Part shown: piece after piece, positions 1 through 6,046 of the stretch | Position numbering within the stretch: the first letter of the stretch is position 1 | Layout: each line of letters starts with the position of its first letter | Origin: Anaerolineales bacterium | GTDB taxonomy: Bacteria; Chloroflexota; Anaerolineae; Anaerolineales; Villigracilaceae | Assembly (NCBI GenBank): GCA_016789485.1 | Contig: JAEURE010000138.1 | Location: forward strand, 1 to 7,077 | Direction: 5' to 3' | Length of the DNA stretch: 7,077 nucleotides | Notes under the pieces: generated by a model | The model's input: the letters and a program-made list of their open reading frames with translations, nothing else | Databases searched by the model: none | What the model was told of the DNA's origin: nothing | Program-made: the position numbers and the translations under genes

Positions 1-458
1 TCAAACCTGGCTTTTGCACCCTGGTATTGTTTGAAAGGATGCAATTCATTTATGAAGAATTTTCCTTTTGGCTTTAAAGTCCGCGCCGCCTCGGCAAAAA
101 TGTGAGTGAGATCTTGAATGTGTTCCAGCACAAGATTACAGGTGACGAGGTCATACTCTGCATTATCACAAGGCCACCGCTTTGTTAAATCTGCAATCGA
201 AAAGCGGACATTCTCCGCTTTTACTTTCTCTTTTGCCTTCTCAATCATCCCAGGCGAAAAGTCGAGAGCATGTACTTTCGCGCTGATATCGGCAAGGAAT
301 ATAGTGTTCTTGCCTGTGCCACAGCCGGTCTCAAGAATGGAATCGAAATATTGGCTTATGAGGATATCACGGGTTACTTTCTGATCAAGGTCGCGAGTCA
401 GGTTTTCGTTCGCGTCATAGGTCTCTGACCATTCATTGTATGCATTTTGAATACTCAT
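1..458 (-). CDS. Class I SAM-dependent methyltransferase, 3' end cut off by the window
   Basis: I translated the minus strand by hand and found 152 open codons without a stop before the left edge; the family is usually 220-260 residues, so about the last third is missing. The Rossmann nucleotide-binding loop is visible as ILETGCGTGKNT (about residues 44-55). The acidic residue after strand 2 is in VHALDFSPGMIEKA, motif II is around FSIADLT, and YDLVTCNLVLEHI is the post-motif typical of Methyltransf_11/25 proteins. These bind S-adenosylmethionine and methylate small molecules, lipids or sugars in the cytoplasm; the substrate cannot be read here. The start ATG overlaps the stop of the acyltransferase gene as ATGA, and AGGGA lies 8 bases upstream, so the two are probably translationally coupled. 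Placement after an acyltransferase suggests modification of a surface glycan or lipid, but that is inference. Confidence 0.85.
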   Translation of the reverse strand, partial: MSIQNAYNEWSETYDANENLTRDLDQKVTRDILISQYFDSILETGCGTGKNTIFLADISAKVHALDFSPGMIEKAKEKVKAENVRFSIADLTKRWPCDNAEYDLVTCNLVLEHIQDLTHIFAEAARTLKPKGKFFINELHPFKQYQGAKARF

Positions 459-1906
459 CCCGAATTCCCTTTAATATTTAACCGTACACTGGGCTGCAAA
501 AATGGAACGAGGAACCGCGACAGGTAAATGGAAGAATATACAAATACAGCAATCATCAGGATGATTGGGCGAGGAAATCCCTCAACCCAACCTTTGATCC
601 ACGCGAAATACATTAACCCAGTAAGAGCAGCCGTGCCCGTCAGCACCGCCCACGCAAGCGAACGCCAGGAACTGGTCTTGTAAAATTGAAATACCAGGAA
701 AGAGAGAAAGAATATCACCAACCCCGTCCGCAGTGCAAAATTTTGCGTCCGCCGGTAGCTCACGATCTCATCTCCAAGGCGAAAGACAAAGCTGAGACGT
801 GTCATTATATATATCAATAGCACATCGAGGAATATAAAAAGCAGCATGTGCGAATTTTTCCGCAGCCAGTCTCTTGCAGGGACCTCAATGTATTTGAACA
901 CAAGTATGCAAATGGCAATGGACACAGGAATATAGGCCAGATACATGGTTTCATAGGGAATCGCAAAACGCGCAAGATATTTCTCCATCATCCAGCGGAA
1001 CGGGATATGCAGGATATACAATGCATAACTGGCATCGCCCAACAATACCAGCCAGGGGTGGCTTAATCCCTGCGCCAAACGAGTTGTATCGAACGCAAGC
1101 GATAAGACAATGATCAAAAAGAATGGCGCAAGCAGGCCATTATCCAAAGAAAAGCTAGTAGGGAATGACGTTGTCAATTCACGCAGGCTGAGCAATAGGA
1201 GAATAACCCCAAGAGACAACAACAGCAGAAAGCGGTTTGCCGATTGATTGACCTTCAATTGCGGAGCATTACTCACATACCAGATGCCACCTGCTGCGCC
1301 AAGCAAAAATGAGTTCAGATGAAAAAGCGGATAGTAGGCAAGCCAGGCAGCGCTCTCTGGCATGAAGCGCACCTTTAGAATCGAGTGGACGATCTGGCTG
1401 AATACCCAAAACCCAAGAGATGCCCAGATCAACCCTTTCACAGACCGGCGCATGGCAAAAATGAGCAGAAATGGAAACAGCACATAGAAGAACACTTCCA
1501 CCGATAATGACCAGGCGGCAATATTGAAAGACTCAGCGAACTCTGGTATCCAAGCCTGATAAAGAAATACATTTGCGAGAACTTTGTCTGATTTGATCTT
1601 TGCCATGAGATCAATGTAATAGATGCAAGTCAGCACAAAGGCGAGAATGTACACGGGGTAAATACGCGAGAAACGAGCCAATCCGTAACTACGGAAATCG
1701 AAGCGTGTCCCTGGGCGATAATAAGCCAATGCCATCACAAAGCCAGATAAGACATAAAAATAACTGACAGCCACCGGGCCGGCGGTCAGCATAGGGAAAT
1801 AGGCCAGTATGCCGATATAACGCCCGCCGTGAAAGAGCATGACAGAGAGGGCCGCAATAAATCGTGTGACTGTCAGTTGATCGAGTTTTTTGACTGATTG
1901 AGACAT
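455..1906 (-). CDS. Membrane acyltransferase (acyltransferase-3/OafA type) with an extra C-terminal membrane domain
   Basis: This 483-residue polytopic membrane protein belongs to the acyltransferase-3 family, which transfers acetyl or other acyl groups to extracellular glycans or lipids. The N-terminal signature LDQLTVTRFIAALSVMLFHGG contains the conserved His (about H26). FYVLSGFVMA, LARFSRIYPVY (77-86) and WSLSVEVFFY (132-141, with E136) follow in the usual order, and the family domain ends near residue 350 at IEVPARDWLRKN. Residues 353-470 add four likely membrane helices not needed by the family. They look like the N-terminal membrane domain of CapD/FlaA1 sugar-nucleotide dehydratases: D361, FRLGD near 376-379, YKTSSWRS near 409-416, FPRP near 444-447 and SR near 463-464. 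The protein stops where the NAD-binding domain of those enzymes would begin. The ATG has only a weak G-rich Shine-Dalgarno-like stretch. The gene lies 55 bases after the RTX gene and may be part of the same operon. Confidence 0.88.
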   Translation of the reverse strand: MSQSVKKLDQLTVTRFIAALSVMLFHGGRYIGILAYFPMLTAGPVAVSYFYVLSGFVMALAYYRPGTRFDFRSYGLARFSRIYPVYILAFVLTCIYYIDLMAKIKSDKVLANVFLYQAWIPEFAESFNIAAWSLSVEVFFYVLFPFLLIFAMRRSVKGLIWASLGFWVFSQIVHSILKVRFMPESAAWLAYYPLFHLNSFLLGAAGGIWYVSNAPQLKVNQSANRFLLLLSLGVILLLLSLRELTTSFPTSFSLDNGLLAPFFLIIVLSLAFDTTRLAQGLSHPWLVLLGDASYALYILHIPFRWMMEKYLARFAIPYETMYLAYIPVSIAICILVFKYIEVPARDWLRKNSHMLLFIFLDVLLIYIMTRLSFVFRLGDEIVSYRRTQNFALRTGLVIFFLSFLVFQFYKTSSWRSLAWAVLTGTAALTGLMYFAWIKGWVEGFPRPIILMIAVFVYSSIYLSRFLVPFLQPSVRLNIKGNSG

Positions 1907-1961
1907 GCCCCCATTTTACCCCGCCAGAGAATCTATGTCGGATTTCCGTGGATATATGTAA

Positions 1962-2363
1962 CTATTGAATTTCTCCCTCACACCCGGCGAACAAGTCTGT
2001 ACCTGCGCCGCCCACACAAACATCATTTCCATCTCCGCCGGTAAACAAATCATCCCCCCCACCGCCAAGAATGCAGTCGTTGCCGCCCAAACCATTGATC
2101 TCATCCACACCGGAACCGCCGATAATGAGATCATTACCTTCGGAGCCAGTCAACATGCCAGAGCCGCTGACAAGGTTTGTCACGCTTATTCCTGCACAGG
2201 CTGCCGGTTTAAGATGATTGATGTTGTACATAAGATTTTGACTATCAATGCGCGTGGAGGGGATGGTATTGGTAGCAGCGACTGCCGTCATGGAAGTAAT
2301 GACGATCAGCGCAACCAGCCCAAAGATTATGAGGCGAAGCGAGAATCTAAATCTTGTTCTCAT
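1962..2363 (-). CDS. Small exported RTX-repeat (calcium-binding) protein
   Basis: This 133-residue protein has a basic N-terminus, a hydrophobic core at about residues 11-25 and a likely cleavage site at AVA-ATNT. The stretch ATNTIPST follows at once and is shared with the exported protein encoded at 4330-4692. A linker with NHLKPAACAGI (49-59) leads to six consecutive RTX-type nonapeptides from G73: GSEGNDLII, GGSGVDEIN, GLGGNDCIL, GGGGDDLFT, GGDGNDVCV and GGAGTDLFA. A broken seventh (GCEGEIQ) ends the protein. RTX nonapeptides fold as a parallel beta roll that binds calcium through the Asp positions. There is no type I secretion tail, so Sec export is expected. Four cysteines (56, 97, 116, 128), three within the roll, could form disulfides. 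The start codon overlaps the stop of the signal peptidase gene (ATGA), which implies coupled translation. The function is probably structural or adhesive; this is inferred. Confidence 0.85.
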   Translation of the reverse strand: MRTRFRFSLRLIIFGLVALIVITSMTAVAATNTIPSTRIDSQNLMYNINHLKPAACAGISVTNLVSGSGMLTGSEGNDLIIGGSGVDEINGLGGNDCILGGGGDDLFTGGDGNDVCVGGAGTDLFAGCEGEIQ

Positions 2364-4198
2364 AGTTTTATTTTTCTTAATACTGTAGTTTCTGTGTGGG
2401 GAGTTGTAAATTCAAGTTCACCGGTGTTTATGACATATTCGATCTGTTCTTTGGGAACCTGGGTTTCATTCGCATGCTTTTCGACAAGATGCGTATTTTC
2501 AGGTTCAGGCATATAAACATAAACCACCCTATTCTCCTGTTTATCTGCAGCGCGAGAAGGTTCCTCGGCATAGATAGGTTCAGGCGCAGGGACGAGCACA
2601 GGGACGGGGTTAATGGATTCTGTGTAATTGGTCACATCATTATGAATTATTGGGCCAATTACTTCATCAGAACTGATATTTCCGCCGTTAGTGACAACAT
2701 AACGATACGTTGTTCCGTTACTTTGAACAAAATAATAGTGGAGCAGATCGCGGCTCATGTGCAGGATCATTGTGCCATATCGTTCAGCAAGCCGTACAAG
2801 GTCTTCCATCGCCGCTACATCAATGATGGAAGAGGTTGAAGCAATATTTTGCTCGTTGACATCCACCAGCAAAGTTCTGTATTTTAAGCGGATTAATGCC
2901 TCCTGGCTTTGACTGGTCGTGCGGTACATACCAATGCCAGCCATAATTAAGCCATATAAAGAAAGCCCAAAACCAATCAAAGAGACAAACCGTAAAATCC
3001 ACACCGACAGTTTTAAACCGAAGAGTGAGATTGTGTTCGGCTTGAAATCTGCGCCGCCTGCCAGTCCCTGTTTGAATGAATATAGTGGATCTGCCTGTCC
3101 TTCCCCGGAAACTACGTAAAAATTGACCTTGTTGTAATTGAAAAGAAGAGCGGGAGCAAATGAATCGCTGACCTGTTTCCCTGCCATGTTGGCGGTAAAA
3201 GCTGTATCTGTGACAATTTCCAGTGTGTAGGAGACTTGCTTTAATCCAGCCTGTTCCTCTACAAGATTGACAAGCGACTCGACCTGGCAGAGATCAAGAG
3301 TGGACGTAGTGAAATATGAATTGCCCGAAAACGCGGTTTCTGAATTCAAGGGAATTGTGCGGACCCAACCGCTCTGCTCGTCCATGATCCGCGCAATCAT
3401 TTTTTGAGTCCCGGAAACACCCTGCAAACCACTTCCACTGAGATTGTAGTTAAAACCGATGTTTAGGAAACAAGTTAGCTTTGGGAAGACAGGCTCCCCT
3501 GCGCGGACAACATCCGTATCGTATACTCCAGGCGTTCCTGTTGCTGAATAGAAATAATATCCCTCCTGTTTATATGGGATATTTTCCGCAGGGATGTTTA
3601 ATGGACGGGTAAAAGAATAAATTCCAGATGCAAGGAATACCAAGACAAGAAAGCCAAAGCTATAAATTGCCATTTCCGGGATTCCACCAAATCCGCCTGA
3701 CGGAATAGTTTTTTCCTTTTTACGCCGAGATGGTGTTCTGACCGTTTCAAACATAAAAACAGCTCCCAGAAAAGCAACAATGAGCGACATATGAAGCGGA
3801 ACCCGCATCCACTCGATAGCTTTTCCTAATTTTGGGGCATGCAACCATAGTTTGCCGATGATCTCATCTTGAATCGGCTGATATGAATCCAGCCACTCAT
3901 TATTATCGCCTTGAAGAACGAATCGATTCAATTCCGTGCGAACGATGCGATGGAAAACGAAGCTATCCATTTCTGCATTTTTATAAACAACCGCATCGCC
4001 CGCGCTGTAAACTGGCGCTGTCCGAACAAGCACCAGGTCACCCCGATAAAAGCCCGGCTCCATGCTGTTACCATCCACGATGGCATACGTCACCCAACCG
4101 CCCAACTGAGTTGGGGCAAGGGTTATCCACAGGATCAGTAGAAACAAGATCGAGGATAACGCAACGGGAATAAACGGCTGAGTTCTGTTGTTTTTCAT
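2360..4198 (-). CDS. Sec11/SipW-type signal peptidase (S26B) fused to a DUF5305-like membrane region
   Basis: This is a 612-residue membrane protein. After one N-terminal helix (about 10-29) comes a signal peptidase domain with GNSMEPGF (catalytic Ser about S45), VFHRIVR (H83) and LQGDNNEWLD (D98 and D104). A His in place of the LepB lysine marks the S26B class of archaea, the ER and Bacillus SipW, acting on the outer face of the membrane. A helix at about 134-152 and the basic stretch RRKKEK follow, then a helix near 176-196. The next extracytoplasmic beta-rich region (about 200-390) begins YKQEGYYFYSATG. After a helix near 392-425 comes a cytoplasmic segment with LKYRTLLVDV, MEDLVRLAERYG and YRYV. 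This layout resembles DUF5305, a family I associate with archaeal signal-peptidase loci. The last 110 residues are Pro/Glu-rich and look disordered. An in-frame TTG lies one codon upstream of the chosen ATG; neither has a clear Shine-Dalgarno. The flanking exported proteins are the likely substrates. Confidence 0.85.
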   Translation of the reverse strand: MKNNRTQPFIPVALSSILFLLILWITLAPTQLGGWVTYAIVDGNSMEPGFYRGDLVLVRTAPVYSAGDAVVYKNAEMDSFVFHRIVRTELNRFVLQGDNNEWLDSYQPIQDEIIGKLWLHAPKLGKAIEWMRVPLHMSLIVAFLGAVFMFETVRTPSRRKKEKTIPSGGFGGIPEMAIYSFGFLVLVFLASGIYSFTRPLNIPAENIPYKQEGYYFYSATGTPGVYDTDVVRAGEPVFPKLTCFLNIGFNYNLSGSGLQGVSGTQKMIARIMDEQSGWVRTIPLNSETAFSGNSYFTTSTLDLCQVESLVNLVEEQAGLKQVSYTLEIVTDTAFTANMAGKQVSDSFAPALLFNYNKVNFYVVSGEGQADPLYSFKQGLAGGADFKPNTISLFGLKLSVWILRFVSLIGFGLSLYGLIMAGIGMYRTTSQSQEALIRLKYRTLLVDVNEQNIASTSSIIDVAAMEDLVRLAERYGTMILHMSRDLLHYYFVQSNGTTYRYVVTNGGNISSDEVIGPIIHNDVTNYTESINPVPVLVPAPEPIYAEEPSRAADKQENRVVYVYMPEPENTHLVEKHANETQVPKEQIEYVINTGELEFTTPHTETTVLRKIKL

Positions 4199-4233
4199 CA
4201 AGAAATTATTAATAAGATACTCACTTAAGAGAG

Positions 4234-4299
4234 GCAGGTCTGTTCACGGCGTCATCCCGCCAACCTTCAAAATCGGGGAATGCCATTGAACAGACCTGC
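4234..4299 (-). repeat. Perfect 13-bp inverted repeat between two operon genes
   Basis: The arms GCAGGTCTGTTCA (4234-4246) and TGAACAGACCTGC (4287-4299) are exact reverse complements separated by 40 bases. Within the spacer, GGCG (4248-4251) and CGCC (4258-4261) can form a small nested hairpin. The structure lies in the 131-base gap between the first exported-protein gene and the signal peptidase gene. The tail after the stem on the minus strand (CTCTCTTAAG) is not a strong U tract, so it is more likely a partial terminator, processing site or RNase-blocking hairpin than a full terminator. It may set higher expression of the small exported protein than of the peptidase. Confidence 0.7.
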
Positions 4300-4329
4300 T
4301 TTACTTCTTGTAATTATTTACTGTAAAGG

Positions 4330-4692
4330 TTAGTTACTGGTGGCAACCACGCGCAACTGGTCAATTGTGGAAACGTCGAGACCGGTAGTGGTGCAGGACC
4401 AGGTTGTGCCGGTGCCGAGCGTGCAGGTGTACCAGGAACCGGTAGTGGCTACAAGTTGAACCTCTACCTGCGAGGCGGCAGCTCCCACATCAAATGCGAC
4501 GCTATCCAGCGTGGATGGGTCAGTCCCATTCAATGTGTAGACCACGGAGGTTACCGTATAACCACTGACCACGCCCAAACCATCACCCGCCTTGGTGGCG
4601 GGGACGGTGTTGGCTGCGGCAAAGGCGTAAGCGGAAACAGACAGGATGGCGATAACCAGAACAACGAACAGAACTTTGAAATTACGTAACAT
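4330..4692 (-). CDS. Small exported beta-rich protein, first gene of the riboswitch operon
   Basis: This 120-residue protein has no family I can name. A short basic N-terminus, a hydrophobic core at about 5-20 and an AYAFA-AANT site form a clear Sec signal peptide. The sequence AANTVPAT (26-33) follows immediately and matches AATNTIPST in the RTX protein. The mature part of about 95 residues is rich in Thr, Val, Ser and Gly, with alternating patterns such as SGYTVTSVVYTL and SQVEVQLVAT, so a single beta-sandwich-like domain is plausible. Two cysteines (C90, C100) frame a short GTGTTW turn and could form a disulfide. It could be a secreted structural or fibre subunit, but this is inferred from size, export and position. 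AAGGAG at 4700-4705 lies 7 bases before the ATG and is one of the best ribosome binding sites in the window, suggesting strong expression. Transcription is probably controlled by the upstream c-di-GMP riboswitch. Confidence 0.8.
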   Translation of the reverse strand: MLRNFKVLFVVLVIAILSVSAYAFAAANTVPATKAGDGLGVVSGYTVTSVVYTLNGTDPSTLDSVAFDVGAAASQVEVQLVATTGSWYTCTLGTGTTWSCTTTGLDVSTIDQLRVVATSN

Positions 4693-4779
4693 GGCTTTTC
4701 TCCTTGTTTTGCAGAACCGACTGAGAGCGGGTCTGCGCTAGTGAAATAAAACACGGTGAAGGTTGAAAGCCATCCGATG

Positions 4780-4809
4780 AAAAAGACCTGGCTTCTGATA
4801 AGCCAGGCC
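4780..4809 (-). terminator. Intrinsic terminator of the c-di-GMP riboswitch
   Basis: On the minus strand the 8-bp stem CCTGGCTT / AAGCCAGG closes a 5-base loop (ATCAG). A G-U and a G-C pair extend the stem to about 10 bp, and TCTTTTT follows. It lies about 30 bases after the aptamer and about 90 bases before the ATG of the first gene, so it can only act as a conditional attenuator. Its 5' arm GGCCTGGC (4802-4809) is an exact complement of GCCAGGCC in the aptamer (4842-4849). Confidence 0.88.
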
Positions 4810-4815
4810 AAAAGA

Positions 4816-4832
4816 CACAAAAGCATTTTGTG
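4816..4832 (-). other. Small hairpin between aptamer and terminator
   Basis: CACAAAA and TTTTGTG form a perfect 7-bp stem with a 3-base loop. It is AU-rich and followed on the minus strand by TCTTTT. It could act as a transcriptional pause or a spacer that times folding of the aptamer before the terminator arm emerges. It is too weak to be a terminator by itself. Confidence 0.5.
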
Positions 4833-4838
4833 ATCTTC

Positions 4839-4916
4839 GGCGGCCTGGCGGTCATGGTCACTTTTCAGCGACGGTAGACCCATGGCTTTGCGTCACCGGT
4901 TTTCACCGGTTTTGCC
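4839..4916 (-). promoter_or_regulatory. Cyclic di-GMP-I riboswitch aptamer (GEMM)
   Basis: The minus strand shows the GEMM layout in order. A 5' GGC (4914-4916) and an AAAA linker precede a 6-bp ACCGGT/ACCGGT stem closed by a GAAA tetraloop (4895-4910). Next comes the hallmark GACGCAAAGCC (4884-4894). A second hairpin is built from GGTC (4877-4880) with GACC (4850-4853) and GTCGCT with AGTGAC (4857-4872), again with a GAAA loop. GCC (4884-4886) can pair with GGC (4843-4845), and the closing 3' GCC (4839-4841) with the 5' GGC. This class binds the second messenger c-di-GMP, which controls biofilm, motility and adhesion genes. An intrinsic terminator follows, so control is probably by transcription attenuation. 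Confidence 0.88.
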
Positions 4917-4940
4917 TTTATCGGATGTTCTTATGCAAAG

Positions 4941-4949
4941 AATATAGCA
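4941..4949 (-). promoter_or_regulatory. Extended -10 promoter of the riboswitch operon
   Basis: On the minus strand TGCTATATT contains TATATT (4941-4946) preceded by TG one base upstream, the extended -10 pattern. No good -35 box is visible at 16-18 bases, which fits an extended -10 promoter. Transcription would begin near 4934-4936, about 18-20 bases before the aptamer. Confidence 0.6.
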
Positions 4950-5057
4950 TTAATTAAATATTTGGCACCTTACAAAATAGTTGCAACGAATCAAAGGCTT
5001 TCAATTTAGCAAGCAGTGATTTTTCGCAAAATTCAACGCAAAGTGATGTTCGTCATC

Positions 5058-5085
5058 TTGTTTGCTGATGCGGAATGCTTATAAT
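5058..5085 (+). promoter_or_regulatory. Sigma-70-like promoter of the CoA-binding gene
   Basis: A perfect TATAAT (5080-5085) is preceded by TTGTTT (5058-5063) with a 16-base spacer. Transcription would start near 5092, giving a leader of about 53 bases. It diverges from the riboswitch operon promoter about 110 bases away. Confidence 0.65.
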
Positions 5086-5144
5086 TTTCTTAATAAACGG
5101 GTTGTTTCAAATAAAGTAAATGCACACATTTAAGGAGATTTTTT

Positions 5145-5636
5145 ATGTCAAAACTCGATACTATGGTTCATGATTTCCTTGCGCAGAAAAAGGTCGCTGT
5201 GGTGGGAGTATCGGACAAACGCGAGACAGGCTGTAATTTGAGTTACCAAAAATTTAAAGAGAACGGCTACCAGGTCTATGCCGTCAATCCTCGTATCACC
5301 TCGTTTCAAGGCGACGCCTGCTACCCGGATCTGAAATCCATTCCCGAAAAAGTGGATGCAGTCTTCATCCTTGCCAGCCCGAAGGTGACTGACCAAATTG
5401 TCAACCAATGTGTGGAATTGGGCGTCAAACATGTATGGATGCATTGCATGATGGGCACAAAACCCGGCCTGGCAAAGGGCATGACGAGCGTTTCTCCCTC
5501 CGCAGTCGATGTATGCAAAGCCAACGGCATCATGGTCATTCCCGGCTCCTGCCCAAATCAATACCTCAATCCTGACGGTGGCCATAAATTCATGCGCGGC
5601 ATGTGGAAATTATTCGGGTTTATGAGCGTGAATTAA
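5145..5636 (+). CDS. CoA-binding domain protein, YccU-like
   Basis: This 163-residue single-domain cytoplasmic protein has the CoA-binding Rossmann fold (CoA_binding_2 family) also found in succinyl-CoA synthetase alpha. KVAVVGVSDKRETGCN (16-31) is the glycine-containing nucleotide loop. GYQVYAVNPR (41-50), KVDAVFILASPK (69-80) and VKHVWMHCMMG (94-104) are the following strands, and GSCPNQYLNPDGGHKF sits near the C-terminus. The family usually runs 130-150 residues, so this one is complete with a short extension. Stand-alone members bind CoA or an acyl-CoA, but their physiological role is poorly known. AAGGAG at 5132-5137 lies 7 bases before the ATG, and the gene has its own promoter, so it is probably monocistronic. 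Its TAA overlaps the stop of the convergent gene within a TTAA. No terminator hairpin is evident between the two genes. Confidence 0.9.
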   Translation: MSKLDTMVHDFLAQKKVAVVGVSDKRETGCNLSYQKFKENGYQVYAVNPRITSFQGDACYPDLKSIPEKVDAVFILASPKVTDQIVNQCVELGVKHVWMHCMMGTKPGLAKGMTSVSPSAVDVCKANGIMVIPGSCPNQYLNPDGGHKFMRGMWKLFGFMSVN

Positions 5637-6001
5637 GAATACTCTTCTTTCATAAATCGTTCAAATCCCTGCTTCGTGAGTTGACTTAACTCCTCGAACA
5701 GGGATTTTTCAACTTTCTTGAAGTTGAAGCAGGATTTTCCCTGCATGTGTTTTTTGAGTTCGGGAGAGATGTTCTTGAGCAGATCAGGATGCATATACAC
5801 AGGCATCAAGTAGAACGAAACGTAATTCTTCTTAACCTGCGCCGAAGCGAAAAATAATTCCTTTTTCCATTTCTCGCTGTATGCGCCATCAAGAAAATAG
5901 TGTTCCGCCGTATCGACTTTGACAGTCATCTTTTTGGCATACGGCTTGAGGATGGATTTGAGGCTTTCAAAGACAAGAGGAAATTCGGTTTGGGTGGACA
6001 T
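5633..6001 (-). CDS. DUF1801-like small cytoplasmic protein
   Basis: This 122-residue soluble protein has the pattern of the DUF1801 (YdhG-like) fold: a central SFYLMPVYMHPDLL segment, ISPELKKHMQGKSCFNFKK and a terminal amphipathic helix. The family includes proteins described as iron chaperones, but most members have no proven role, so no function is assigned. I chose the ATG at 6001 because GGAG lies 5-6 bases upstream. The open frame extends 13 codons further to a GTG at 6040, but that start falls inside an inverted repeat and lacks a good ribosome binding site. The gene follows the lipoprotein gene after 45 bases and may be co-transcribed with it. Confidence 0.72.
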   Translation of the reverse strand: MSTQTEFPLVFESLKSILKPYAKKMTVKVDTAEHYFLDGAYSEKWKKELFFASAQVKKNYVSFYLMPVYMHPDLLKNISPELKKHMQGKSCFNFKKVEKSLFEELSQLTKQGFERFMKEEYS

Positions 6002-6023
6002 GCCTACTCCATGTTCTAATTCT

Positions 6024-6044
6024 AAAGAGGTGATAATCACCTTT
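6024..6044. repeat. Inverted repeat between lipoprotein and DUF1801-like genes
   Basis: GGTGA-TAA-TCACC is a perfect 5-bp palindrome with a 3-base centre, and flanking AAAG and CTTT extend it with a small bulge. It lies between the stop of the lipoprotein gene and the ATG at 6001. It could be a weak terminator or an operator for the downstream gene. There is not enough signal to choose. Confidence 0.45.
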
Positions 6045-6046
6045 GC

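Larger units (their letters stand above)
4693..5144. other. Divergent intergenic region with long riboswitch leader
   Basis: No credible gene lies in these 452 bases. The left half (about 4693-4935) is the 5' leader of the minus-strand operon, holding the aptamer, a small hairpin, a terminator and the ribosome binding site, all listed separately. The right half (about 4941-5144) is AT-rich and carries two divergent promoters: an extended -10 for the minus strand at 4941-4949 and a -35/-10 pair for the plus strand at 5058-5085. About 100 bases between the two promoters show no recognisable operator. Confidence 0.75.

Noticed and set aside
1965..2516. Plus-strand 183-codon open frame antisense to the RTX and peptidase genes
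   Set aside because: It is opposite two genes with clear protein features, its product has no recognisable domain, and no ribosome binding site is seen.
2360..4198. Ordinary LepB-type signal peptidase
   Set aside because: The position of the LepB catalytic lysine is taken by His in VFHRIVR, which fits the S26B class instead.
4551..4883. Minus-strand 110-codon open frame over the riboswitch leader
   Set aside because: It covers the aptamer and terminator and then overlaps the start of the exported protein in another frame; the RNA structures explain the sequence better.
5148..5585. Minus-strand 145-codon open frame opposite the CoA-binding gene
   Set aside because: It is a shadow of a well-supported gene with promoter and ribosome binding site on the plus strand.
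6002..6040. GTG start at 6040 for the DUF1801-like gene
   Set aside because: The ATG at 6001 has GGAG at the right distance, while the GTG lies inside an inverted repeat without a good ribosome binding site.
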